Both the position numbers and the translations under genes were made by a program. Below the pieces are notes generated by a model. That model was not told the DNA's origin. It ran no database searches and saw only the letters and a list, made by a program, of their open reading frames with translations. DNA of 64,000 bases from Batillaria attramentaria (taxonomy: Eukaryota; Mollusca; Gastropoda; Batillariidae), in NCBI GenBank assembly GCA_018292915.2, contig JACVVK020000056.1:2238501-2302500 (forward strand), given 5' to 3'. Shown one piece after another: positions 33,914 through 59,368 of the stretch (position 1 is the first letter of the stretch; every line of letters starts with the position of its first letter).

Positions 33914-35600
33914 CAGTGAGATGTGACCTTCAGTCAAGGACAAATTGCAGTCTGGTCAGCCACTCAAGCAGTGTGTTCATTTATATTGGTGGTACAAAAT
34001 ACCCCTTGTTTCAGAGTTCCGTCCATTCAGATGACATTGTTGGTCACTTCTGGTTTATGTTAGTGGTCTACAGTACCACTGTTTTAATGTGGTGTCTTGG
34101 GCTGTGACCTCCCAAAAAGACTATTGTTCAGAGCATTCATACGTTTCAGAAAAAAACCAAAAACTGTGCTTCTTAAGATGCGGTTGCCCCTCGATTTTCA
34201 GTGAAATGTCGCATTCGATTGATCAGCTTGTCCCAGTTGAAAAGGCAGCTGAACTTTCTACAGTGAAAATTCTGCCTTATGATGCTCAACCTGACCTTAT
34301 GACTGATAACGTCAAGCCAGTGAAACTTATCTTCAAATATGATAGGATGAAAACTTTTAGTGTCATACATTTTCTTCTGGTAGGAGCTGAGAGTGTGCTT
34401 ATGAATGTGGTAAAGACTGAAAAGTGCATAGTTTACAAAGCACATATTTATGCTATGTTAGCACTTGTGTGTTGGTACTTTACACCAACTTAGAGAGTTA
34501 AAGTTCACAGCCCTACAGGTTTTTTTTTGCATTTTGAAAATTATATGCTCTTTGCTGTCTGCAGTTGTTGTGCTTATACGTGTACAGTCGGTCGTAAATT
34601 TGGGACATGCATTGATCTTGTAGAGCTTCAGTTAGAAGCTTCTAATGGAAATGAAGAAATATTTCTTTTTTAGTTTTGTGTGCAGGTAAGAGGGATGGAT
34701 TTTGCTAGTTACAGCTAGTTAGACTGTAGGTCTGTCTTGCTTTTCTACAATGCTGTTTCGCTTGCTAAACTTTGACAAATTGTGAAAGACTGTATGTACA
34801 TGTATGTATTTCTTTTTAAATGACTTTGTGAGTTTATAGTAGTATACAACAGCATTTACAATACCAGGGTATGTTGCCTGAAGTCTATTGGAATTTGTGC
34901 ATTTGTGTGCATTGCTGAATCTCTGCATATATGTACCAGTATGTAGCTGACGTGACTCTTGCACGCTGATCTGTCTCAGTATTTTTTTTATTTGTCAACT
35001 TAACTATGACATAATTTTGATCAAATGTGGGAGGGGACGTGCGTGTGTGTGTGTGGTTGTGGTGGGGATGTTTTGGATTTGCCACTGAAAGGCATTAAAA
35101 AAATTCATTTCTATGGATCGTACTAGTAAAGATGTACGTTATCATGTTTTACACCTGAACTGTACAGGTATGTATATGTGATCTATAATCCGTCCAGATT
35201 TTGTCATGATAAAATGTAGAATTGTTTTTACTATTGTTTTTATCATTGTTATACATGTATACATACGCAAGACAACCTTGTCATGTTAAGAGGAGAATTA
35301 TTCTGTACTTTGATTATAGTTTTGCCGTTTTTACTTCTGAGATTGAGCGTGTGTGTGAAAGAATTTAAGACCAAGTTTGTTCAAACACCATCCAGTCTTC
35401 ATTTCAGTTTTTACCTTTGCTGTACGTCGAGGGTGCAGTTGCAACCACACTTTCATTCAGACGCCCATAGCTCAATCAATTTCTAGGCTAGAATAGATCC
35501 ACGAAGCTTCATGACTTTTGTCAACAAGGGTACTGGTGAAGTGTTCACTAGAACTTGTGATTTTGTTTGTAAATAAACTTGGGAAAACGTACGTATAACC
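33914..35600 (+). other. ANKS6 3' UTR with candidate poly(A) signal
   Basis: After the TGA at 33911-33913 the sequence is AT-rich and non-coding. A canonical AATAAA lies at 35572-35577 and a second at 36577-36582, the latter possibly marking a longer form. No transcript data are available to choose between them. Confidence 0.55.
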
Positions 35601-37347
35601 CTCCCGAAGCAGGAATAATAATAATCAACTTTGATAACCCACACTGTACATTATGGGTGCAAAACTACCCATAATTTTAAAGAAGGAATTTCGAAGGCAG
35701 AGTTGGGTAAACATAAGTATAATGTGAAGCAAATACGCAAGAAAGAAAATAATAAACAGCAATATCAACAGATATCTGTGTGACCAAATGAATGTCACCA
35801 CAGGTTGAAACCGTTATTGTTGAAATGATGGGCAGCTGTGATAATGAAGTCAGTCCCAGCAAAATAAATGAAAAACACTTTATCTGACCAAAGTTTATGA
35901 CTTGTATTGCATTTCTGTATACAACCCAGCCTATACTGACCATCACAGTGCGCATGCAAGCAATTTTGATTTAATTCAGTTTAGTTCCTGTTTTAAAAGT
36001 GTGAGAGAGTGTGCATTCATGGTGTACAGCAAGGGATGTGTATTTTTCCTCCTTTGAAAGCAGGTTGCATCTGCACCCATAATGTATGGCACACAGGTTT
36101 TTATGGGTGTGGTGCACCCACCATGTACGGCATGCAAGTTTTTTTGGCGATATGCGGTAAAGGTTGAGACAAATCTGCTGTAGTGGCCATCTGCACAAAC
36201 AGGCCTTTGTCACTGCTGGTTCCGTCCACCATTTTCATTATTATACATGTGTATTGCTTTTTGTGAGCCATGTGCATGCCGGTTTTTTTTTGTTGGTTTT
36301 TTTTTTTTTTTTTTTTTTTTGGGGGGGGGGGGGGGTTGCACTTCTTCTAAGTGAAAGGTTTGTAAACATGCTGAAGTGTCTTCATCAATGTTCATCGACT
36401 AGAGAATGATAGCAGTTGTGATAGACATATTTATCCATCGTGGGTAAATTTTTATGTAAATCACTGTATGCACACGTGTAGATGTTTATTACATTTTTTC
36501 AGGACATTGCTGCATCCATATTTGTTTTCCTTTTGAATCTGATAAAACATAATATTGTTGGTGAGGCACATGTTCAATAAAATGTTGATGATTGAACTGA
36601 AGTGCTGTATAAGTTTGCCTTGTGACTGGGAGTTGATGAAATTGATACATTTGGCATAGAAAGTATCACATCAGTACCATCTCACTGTCCTCCTTACAGC
36701 TCATCGCACACAATGCAGATCCTGGTGCATGATTTCAAGGTACAACTATTACATGCATGTCAAATATGCAGGACAGGTGCCATGTAAAAACACACATGTA
36801 TACCCAGTCAGGAGGTTTCCCCTTCCCAATTAGAATAAAGTCTGCAATTTGGTGTGTTTTCGCATGATTAAGTGCTTCAATTAGTTCAAGGTGGGGGGGG
36901 GGGGGGGGGTGGGAATTTGTAGGCAAAGATGGAAGAATTTAAGCCCTGAATGCAGAAATGAAACACTTTACAGTCAACACTTCCAGACACACTGGTCTTT
37001 AATTGTAGGCAAATTATTAATAAAAGAAATCTGCTACTTCAACTAGATATATATCCATTCACATGTATGTATACACATTCACCCAATTTCATTTCACATT
37101 TGAGTGCACACACACACACACATTCAACCACATATGCTGCCACTGTGTCCTCTTTCACCATCCAATTTGCATTTAAACAACTGACATCTCCGACTTCTGA
37201 ACTGACATGTCCTGCTGGAGTCTATAGAAGTATGCCAGCCATCTGCATGCACAACGCAATTTTATCCACCTGGAGCCACACATATTATGTATGGTCATAC
37301 TCATAGACACGTTCATGTAAAACTAAACTACAGATCTACATCAGGTG
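35601..37347. other. ANKS6-NOP10 intergenic region (convergent ends)
   Basis: No coding sequence was recognised. It contains a T run joined to a G run (36288-36335), a second G run (36892-36910), a second AATAAA for the plus strand at 36577, and a short AC repeat near 37108. Confidence 0.6.
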
Positions 37348-37415
37348 TCACACACAAATGTCCAAGCATTGTTCTCCAGTTCTCTGTCTTGAACAAAGGT
37401 AAAGCCAGAATGGCT

Positions 37416-37926
37416 CTACATTTTGCTTTGGTGTCATAGTGATCAGAATTCCGAAACGTTTCTTGATGGTGACTCGCTGACGGGAGTACTTGTCATCTGG
37501 TGAGAATCTGGCTGGATGAGCTGATACTGTGGGCTTGCCCTCAGGATCCACCTTCTGCAATGTCAAATGAACAATAAAATTAACATGTTGCGTAACTTGT
37601 ATGACGCCCTTCAGGAACAACACAATATTATACCATATTGACTAGTAGATAAAACATAATATGGTGAAAATTTGGAAACAAAATCTTAAACTTGATCGAA
37701 ATGTCATGCCAGCTTATGTCAAATTTTAAAGAGATCCAAAAGAGTCAAATTTTACATGTGGAAAGGAGCTATGGAAAGCATACGATACGAGTTTGCGGTG
37801 TTTAGACGTTTGTGGATCTTTTTCCGTAGCAAAGTGCTCGCCATATTATGTGAAATAACGAAATATCTTACCTTCAGCGTGTACACGCGGTTGCCGGAAT
37901 CGTCCTGTGTAGTACATCAAATACAT
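37416..37926 (-). CDS. NOP10: NOP10: H/ACA ribonucleoprotein subunit 3
   Basis: Exon 1 is 37926-37872 and exon 2 is 37554-37416 (minus strand). The protein starts MYLMYY, continues [10 protein letters not shown], then [20 protein letters not shown] and [18 protein letters not shown], which matches the 64-residue NOP10 family almost throughout. NOP10 binds dyskerin in H/ACA snoRNPs (rRNA pseudouridylation) and in telomerase RNP. As written, exon 1 has one surplus base between MYLMYY and DSGN. Exon 2 has one surplus A just before the expected stop (TAG at 37416-37418); otherwise the frame runs on to 37348. Both are best explained as assembly errors because length and sequence are otherwise exact. 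Confidence 0.92.
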
Positions 37927-39115
37927 CTTGTTTCAAAAATAGAGAGGTTCGACCGGAAATAAAACAAACTTCGGAGGAAGAATCAACCACGCGCTGCAGG
38001 CACCTTGCGCACGTTGTCCGGCTTGCCGTAATTGGGTTCGCGTTATAAAAACAATTACGGCAACAAAATAAAGCAAAACAAAATGTAAAATAGCAAATAC
38101 AATACATCACGCGGAAACCGATCGAACGTCAATTCGAACAACACATCTGCATTAAAGTCTGTCACTAAGTTACTTTTACGATTTACCCTCATTTTTGGTA
38201 AACGGTGTCAAATGACTCAAACCCCCTTTTTATATGGGTACCCCTTCCATAAATAACAGAATTAGTCTTCATGGACCCATCTTGATTTTCTCTGTTTAAT
38301 TGGGACATATTTTCTTATAAAAATCTAAAATTAATGTCTTTTTATTATTCCAATTGTGTGCACTGTTGAAGTTTGAATCTGAAGTCTTTTTGTCAGGCGT
38401 AAGAAATAAACCCTTACACCGTCGAGTCGGCACGTTGTCGAAGACGAATCCCACGAAAGCGGCACAATCTGGTTGTGGAGAGACGGCAGTTGTGTATTTC
38501 AGGCTTTTACACAAGCCACGTCGGTCTCACAACTCCTGACTGACAGTCTGGTTGGGTAAGAAGTTACAGACGAGTGTGTCTGCTGCTGTTCATTTTGTTG
38601 CATCATTCTTCAGTTCTCATGCTCTGTCATCTATTAGTTTGACTAGTCGAATGCACATCTTGGGAAGAGATTTCAATGCTTACTCAACCGTGACAGATAG
38701 AATGTGCGCAAAGCCTTCAACGCCCTAACAGTTCGCCATAAAATGTAGACGTTTCCTCCGTTCACTTTCCCCTCCACCGTGGCAGTTTCTGAGCTGACAC
38801 TGTGTCTGTCATAGGGCCACAAAATGGGGATCCTTAAAAGATGAACAGTTTCTTGCATTTTGTTTCATCATCTTTGATTCGTTATTAAAGGCAGAAACTT
38901 AAGACAGTGTTGTATTATAAGGCAAAATCAATGCAGTGAGAACCATACTTTTATCTTTTTTTCACTGTCACTTAAAATTGATTACTTTATTACGTTACTG
39001 AATTAGTGCGTAAAAACTAACATAAACTTCATTGATGTCTTTCAGCAGCGTGTGTCTAGTGGTGTTTTTGGAGGCGTGACGGTGTTGGACAACACTAACA
39101 GCAAAATTTGTCACC
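37927..39115. promoter_or_regulatory. Bidirectional NOP10/AARS1 upstream region
   Basis: The two start codons are 1.19 kb apart and point away from each other, so both promoters lie here. A good acceptor, TGATGTCTTTCAG (ending 39045), and a possible donor, TTGG|GTAAGA near 38554, suggest a 5' UTR intron in AARS1. No TATA box was recognised. The intron is inferred. Confidence 0.5.
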
Positions 39116-53302
<14,187 letters not shown>

Positions 53303-54520
53303 GAATCAGGTGCATCACAGAGTTCGTTGCAACTCCCTTCCCATGGTTCTTTGGCCACATTTTGTTTCTCGACTTTCGTCAGTCTCACCTGGATTTGGAA
53401 AGATCAGCTGCAGACGAGCTTTGGTAGGATTCCATTATGGGAAGATTCAAGGTTAAACAAAGTTTAATATTTCAATGGACCGCAGTGTTTACCACATTTA
53501 TGGCGGGCTTGTGAAAATGCCTTTGGTGTTAGGCTGTGACCATTGTTTGCCAGATACCTGTTTGTGACAGCTTGATGTGCAGTATGCCTTCAGTTGCCAG
53601 TACTGGCTTGCCGCAGATATTCCCTGGAATTTTGAGTAAACTTCTTAGTTTGGGATGGGATTTCAAGGCATAGAAAACTGTGTAGCTGCAGTATTCCTCC
53701 AGTTGCCAGTACTGGTTTGCTTCTAATATTCCTTGGAATTTTGAGTGAAAATGAATTATTAGTTTGGGATGGGATTTCAAGGCTTAGTGAACTGCAACAT
53801 ACATTTTTTTCATAAGTTTGTAGTTTTCATGCTAGGTTTTGGGGTTTCTTTTTACAGGTGCTGTAATTTATGTTCTGATTATGTGCTGAACTTCAAGATA
53901 TGACCCACACTCCACCAAGCACATTGCTCAGGAGTATCAATCAGTAGTGTTATGATAACTTCATATAATGCTAAACGACCATAGTTTTACTTTTTCATCA
54001 TGATTACAATGCTTGCAGTTGCAGTATTCATGTCAGTTCATTCACAAAATTCACTGTGTACAGTTTGAAAGGTGTAAGATTTAAACTGGGGGGAGGTGGG
54101 TGGGGGCTCCACTTACAAACCTCTACAGTTGTGAACACACTTCTTTGGCATTTCAACCTTTATTTTTTTTCTTTTTCTTTTTTTTCAAATAAGTGCATTA
54201 CCCCAGTAGGTGACAGTTTGTATTTCCCCTTTACAAGACTTGCCCGATACTTCTTGTTCATTCACAGTAAGACAATGCACCATTGCATTGGAGATAAAAC
54301 AACATTGTATGTGTCATATTTATGTGAAAAAGTAATTGCCATTTTTGATCTTTGACAAAAAAAAAACAGGGTTGTATGTCATACTTTTTGAATGGGCTGT
54401 ATGTTGTACATGTATCCTACAACAAAATTTCCAAGTCTTGGACTTTGTGGAAAATGTCTTTGAAGCCTGCACACTTCTCAACATAATTATTAATAAAGTT
54501 CTGATCAATTCATCACTCTT
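53303..54520 (+). other. AARS1 3' UTR with poly(A) signal
   Basis: Non-coding sequence after the TGA at 53300-53302. A canonical AATAAA lies at 54492-54497. It contains a tandem duplication at 53580-53805. Confidence 0.65.
53580..53805. repeat. Tandem duplication, two units of about 110 bp
   Basis: CAGTTGCCAGTACTGG recurs at 53591 and 53700, followed in both by ATTCC[CT]TGGAATTTTGAGT and AGTTTGGGATGGGATTTCAA. Small indels make the second unit slightly longer. Confidence 0.9.
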
Positions 54521-57235
54521 TGTCATTGCCACTTAGCACTGTTGCACCTACTTAACGAGACTGTGACAGCAAGGCACGCGTGCGCACACTCTCACACATA
54601 CACACACTAACAGAGTAGTTGCAGGAAAACACTTTAATTAAACCAATAGAGTAGACAAATCACATTCCCAAACATCATTTATTATGATTTTTTTAATATG
54701 TATACTTAAACTCAACAGGATACTTTATTCCAAAACAGAGAACAAAGGCCATGATATATAATCATAATATTAATGACAAAAAAACAATAAAGACTCGCCA
54801 GCGGAGTCTGCCTGAGATTTATTTAAAGAACCGCCATTTTGTTACAACGGGCTGTTTTCGTTCAAAGGTTGGTTCGCTTTGTCGGAAATTAGTGGGGGAA
54901 ACTATGTATTGGACTGTTTACAATGCGGGGATGGGGAGGTATACAGACAGAACATGTACTAAGACAGATTCAGAAATTCTTCACAGTTGAGATGGCTAAA
55001 TTAAACAATCAGAAAAATAGGCTGAGCACTGAAAGTTTTTAATTACATACCCCCTCTTCCCCCCCCCCCCCCCCCCCAAAAAAAAAATAATAATAATAAT
55101 AATATTATTAAAATAAAATAAATTTTAAAAACAGGGGAAAAAACTAATATTAAGTAATAAGTACCCAACAACAATGAAAATGCAGAAAAAATGTTCAATT
55201 GCATCAATTACAATAACAGTTGTTCTGCCTGTAGTGTATTGGTATAACTGAACATTAAAACAAGTCTACTCCGTAAAAGTTCCATAGCTGTGCAGCCTGC
55301 TTTCCAGTTTGACTCAAAAGACAGAAGCAACTGTACCAACTTCTTGCAGTTAAAACTTGTATCCAACTCGCTGTCACTTGTTGGGCACATGGTTAAATTT
55401 TCGTAGACGATCACACAAATCGTATCTTCCAGTGAACAGACGTTCTGTTGTTACCAGTCTGTACAAGGTTTCCGTACAGAAAGCTTCACACCTGCCTCTG
55501 ACAGAAAACAAGATGTTATCAAGAAGGCTTCATGTCTGTGGGAACTCGGTTAGGACATACATCCCGGACGACCAAATAGTTATCAGACACTTGTCCCGTG
55601 TAAGAAGAAAACCATAGGACAAATTTGGGGTAGAAAATACCCAGACATTTGGGAAGTGAATCAACCCGACAGATAATAATGAAGCCTTGTGTTCCCACCA
55701 GCGTGATACAGGAAAATGAAGGAGGTGCATAGCATTAAACCTCAGTGAGGACGAATGTTTCTCTGTACTTCAGCATCATGTGCGTCAGAGAGCATGATCT
55801 TGCATACGACACTCGCACAACAGCATCTCGTGAGGCTAAACACAACACCACGAAAAAAAAAAGAAGAAAAACCCAAAGCTAGGCGACATGTTGCGAGCTG
55901 TTAATGTCTCGATCATTGATGAAACCCATCAAAAATCTTATTGGGAAAGGAAAAAGTGACATGATTCATGATGTAAAACATGTAAGCACTAAAGCAGTGT
56001 CTATGAGTTGAATGTCTCCGTTCAGTGACGCAACAACGTTTAGCAGTATGTCAGCTATGAAAGGCTGCAAGGTACCAACATTTTTTACACATCCTACTTA
56101 GGGAAAGGGATATCCGTAGTGAACATCAAACATAACAGTCATCTGGGTATGAGAACAGGCCCCTATAGACTATGAATAAGCTGGTACAATGCTATTGGCA
56201 CAAAACGAAGCGTTTATCAGGGCCCAAAATGGTCCATGGCCAGAACGGAGGAAAACTTCGTAGCATTTAGTGATGCGTATGCTAAGGGGGGACTGGGGGG
56301 GCTCCCCCCCCCCCTCTAAATTTGAATAGGATCTGTGCAATTTGGTGTTGGTTTTTTGTTTGTTTGGGTGTTTTTGGCATGATTTTGAGTGCTTCAGAGG
56401 AGGAAACACCTTTTTAGGAGGAGAATTTTTAGCCGACGGAGAAGTCCTCCAAATGGAGGAATGATTTTAAGCCCTGAGATACATCTCTAACATACCGGTA
56501 GCCCCAATGGCCCGGAGGAGGGGGTGCAACTGGGCACCCCGTGGGTCTACATCTGACTCTGATGCTGCAGCCTGCAGTTTTGCACTAACACCGGTGACAT
56601 TCCCTAGGGAGCAAAACGTTCTGTGTTCTCCATGAAAGATTCTGGGTCCGCCCACCCAACATCATTCACAACCAGTTTCTTACAATAAACAACCTCACAA
56701 CTTTAACATCGAGATCATGCTCCACAGAACAGGACTATGAAATTAAATAATTCACAAGCATGTAGTATTCACATGTACTGCTTCTGTACAGGGGGTGTCA
56801 TCAGTGTTAGGTTCTGTACACAACAAATCTAAACAACAAACTGCATTTCTGGCAAGACATTTTTCACCTGTGTGTTCTGGATGATAAAGTACCTAATATT
56901 TTTTGTTTAAATCACAAAATGCAGACTTCAGAGGAGAAAATGCAGTCAGACTGGAGGAAAAGCAAAATTACCATTATCGCACAGTAAAAGATAAGCTTAC
57001 CTCAACACCCACATTCAAAAGGTAAAAAAAAAAAAAAAAAAAGCTAAATGAATACCGGTAGCATTGCTGTTGTGTCCCCGATTGTAATAAGCAAGCAAAT
57101 TAAACCACCCAAAACAGAAGTACGGTCTAAATACACGCGTATGTACACAAGACTGGCTGGTAGAGCCACCATGATAAGTTTTGTCAAAATCTGATTTCCA
57201 CTGAACAGTAAATGCGCTACGCTGAAATCTATATA
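54521..57235. other. AT-rich non-coding stretch
   Basis: No exon with family resemblance was found on either strand. A C run followed by AAT repeats is at about 55055-55110. TTTATT words such as the one near 54723 would be minus-strand poly(A) signals. The region may be the 3' UTR of a minus-strand gene beyond 64 kb, but this is a guess. Confidence 0.45.
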
Positions 57236-57624
57236 TCAGTACAAGACAATCTGGACGGCGCAACACAATCCCCCATCTAACGACCAGATGCCACAGCTCC
57301 AGCGTTATGAACAGACCACCATCTTCAGACTACGAACTGGACACTGCAGATTGCGTGCCCACCTGTGCCGCCTTGGGCTGTCACACTCACCAGACTGTCT
57401 GTGCGAAACAGCCCCTCAAACCCCGGAACACATTCTGCAGTCCTGCCCGGCGCCCCCTCTTCAAAGAAGCAAGGACACAACACTGGCCGAACGGAGCCAC
57501 ACTGGCAGAGAAACTCTGGGGCAGCAAAACAGACCTCTTGAAGACCACTGCTTATATAAACATTATATGATTACAAACCTAATCATCTGAGGCGGAGTCC
57601 AGAACAGGGAACGCAGAAGAAGAA
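57236..57624 (+). mobile_element. 5'-truncated LINE with 13-bp target-site duplication
   Basis: Flanked by GAAATCTATATAT at 57223-57235 and 57625-57637. The plus strand encodes QTTIFRLRTGHCRLRAHLCR, LGLSHSPDCLCETAPQTPEH and ILQSCP, the C-terminus of an RNase H-bearing ORF2 (I/Nimb-like group) with its Cys/His pattern. After ILQSCP an 8-base insertion (GGCGCCCC-type) shifts the frame relative to the second copy. It ends in AGAAGAAGA. Confidence 0.9.
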
Positions 57625-57729
57625 GAAATCTATATATGTCGTCTGGGCAAAAAGCCAGTTCAAAGGCGTTTACCAGTAGGCCCTTTTTTGAGATGACAGA
57701 AGAAATGTTCATTTTACAGTATGTCATAA

Positions 57730-58045
57730 CTAATAAAACCTTTTCAGCCAAAGACAACGAAATTATGATGCAATCAGGTCAACTGGCAGACATAACTGGT
57801 ACATTGTACATGTATTTTCTGAAGTAGATCATAGAAATGTAAATCTGCATCTTGAGAAGTAAACCTTTTCAGCTGTAGACAAAGAATCTGCAATGCAGTC
57901 CGGGGTATACGGCATTATGTGTGTGATACATGTAAGTTCTGCAGTAAATCAGAAAAAAAGTTTAATCTGCAATGCAGTCAGGTGTATACGCAAACTGGCA
58001 TGTAAGTGTGATACATATGTTCTGCAGTAAATCAGAAAAAAACAA
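57730..58045. repeat. Degenerate tandem repeat, about three units of 80-110 bp
   Basis: Units share AATCTGCAATGCAGTC, GTATACG, GTGTGATACATGTAAGTTCT and GCAGTAAATCAGAAAAAAA. The last two (about 57885-57960 and 57961-58040) are closest, and the first is diverged. Confidence 0.75.
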
Positions 58046-58329
58046 CAAAAAAACCCATTTATCTGCGTTTTGAGCATTTCAGCTGCTCGTAAAATCAAAA
58101 TCAGGACAAACTAGCATATATTGTCAAAAATCATACACATTTACATGCTGTACACAGGCATCAGTGATGAAACTACGTGTCAAAGGAAACAGACCAAAAC
58201 TAAACACATGCTGTGGTTGCAGTGTACATAAAACGTATCGGTAACTGTACTTAATTTACACGTTGTTGCTTGCCACATGCCGACTGACTTGCTACGCAGC
58301 TTTACACAACACGCCTATGCTGAATGGCA

Positions 58330-58538
58330 AACAGCCCCTCAAACCCCGGAACACATTCTGCAGTCCTGCCCCCTCTTCAAAGAAGCAAGGACACAACACT
58401 GGCCGAACGGAGCCACACTGGCAGAGAAACTCTGGGGCAGCAAAACAGACCTCTTGAAGACCACTGCTTATATAAAGACCACAAACCTAATCATCTGAGG
58501 CGGAGTCCAGAACAGGGAATGCAGAAAAAGAAGAAGAA
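58330..58538 (+). mobile_element. 5'-truncated LINE, second copy, 11-bp target-site duplication
   Basis: Flanked by GCTGAATGGCA at 58319-58329 and 58539-58549. The sequence is nearly identical to the 3' part of 57236-57624 but lacks the 8-base insertion. The frame therefore stays open through TAPQTPEHILQSCPLFKEAR and TQHWPNGATLAEKLWGSKTD to a stop. It ends in AAAAAGAAGAAGAAG. Little divergence from copy 1 suggests recent activity. Confidence 0.92.
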
Positions 58539-58951
58539 GCTGAATGGCACAGAACAAACACACCTACAGGGGAAAAAAAAAATCCCCAACAAGTAAAAAG
58601 AAAAGTTGAAAATTCTAAAAAAAAATGCCACACTGCATATAAAAAGCAGTGGCTTGGTCTGCTTATACTGCTCCATGTATCTTCGATCAGCTTTACAACA
58701 ACCTATATAGTATAAACTACTGAGCACTCTTTAGGTCAGTCAAATATAATGTTTTTTATAACAGAACAATAGCAAACTGTGGCAGATCACAATTGGTGGT
58801 AAGCTGTGATGGGAGGCAAAAAAAGACACGCAGAACGTACGGTACAGCTCAACAAAATAACACGACAGCAAACGTTCACTAAAGTATCTTTTGTTTTAGC
58901 AAAACACAAGAGCTTAGATGTTTTTCTTTTCAAAATCACCTCCAAATCAAA

Positions 58952-58952
<1 letters not shown>

Positions 58953-58984
<32 letters not shown>
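58953..58984. repeat. (CT)n microsatellite
   Basis: Uninterrupted CT dinucleotides followed by further CT-rich words to about 59030. Confidence 0.95.
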
Positions 58985-58988
<4 letters not shown>

Positions 58989-59190
58989 ATTCTTTACTAT
59001 CATTCATTATTTTCTCTCTCCCTTTCTCTCAGAAAAATATAGAATCATGTTGAATCTGCCTGTACAAAACAATATGGAACAAATAAAAATTTACAAGTGC
59101 TTTGAGCACCCTACATGGAGAGGACTGAACAACAATGGAATGGACGTAAAATGGGTTCCCCAAGGCACACACTACTGCAAATGCTCAAAG

Positions 59191-59368
59191 TTAACCCCTT
59201 AAGTGCTGCCAATGACGGCTATGATTCTAGCAGAATGCCAGTATGAAAGTAAGAAAACTCTATTCTCCCATGGTGGGAAATTAAACTGCCTCTATACACT
59301 AGGCATGTTCTTATGTTGTAAGGTGTCACCTTGACAAGCGATGTTAGCGGCAGCACTTAAGGGGTTAA
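59191..59368. mobile_element. piggyBac-type MITE with TTAA duplications
   Basis: TTAA at 59191-59194 and 59365-59368 flank a 170-bp element with perfect 16-bp terminal inverted repeats CCCCTTAAGTGCTGCC / GGCAGCACTTAAGGGG. A TTAA target and CCC-starting termini are hallmarks of piggyBac-like elements. There is no coding capacity, so it must be mobilised in trans. Confidence 0.9.

Noticed and set aside
57307..57570. Cys-rich 87-codon open frame as a small secreted or zinc-binding protein
   Set aside because: It is an out-of-frame reading of the LINE ORF2 C-terminus; the conserved Cys/His pattern is in the neighbouring frame.
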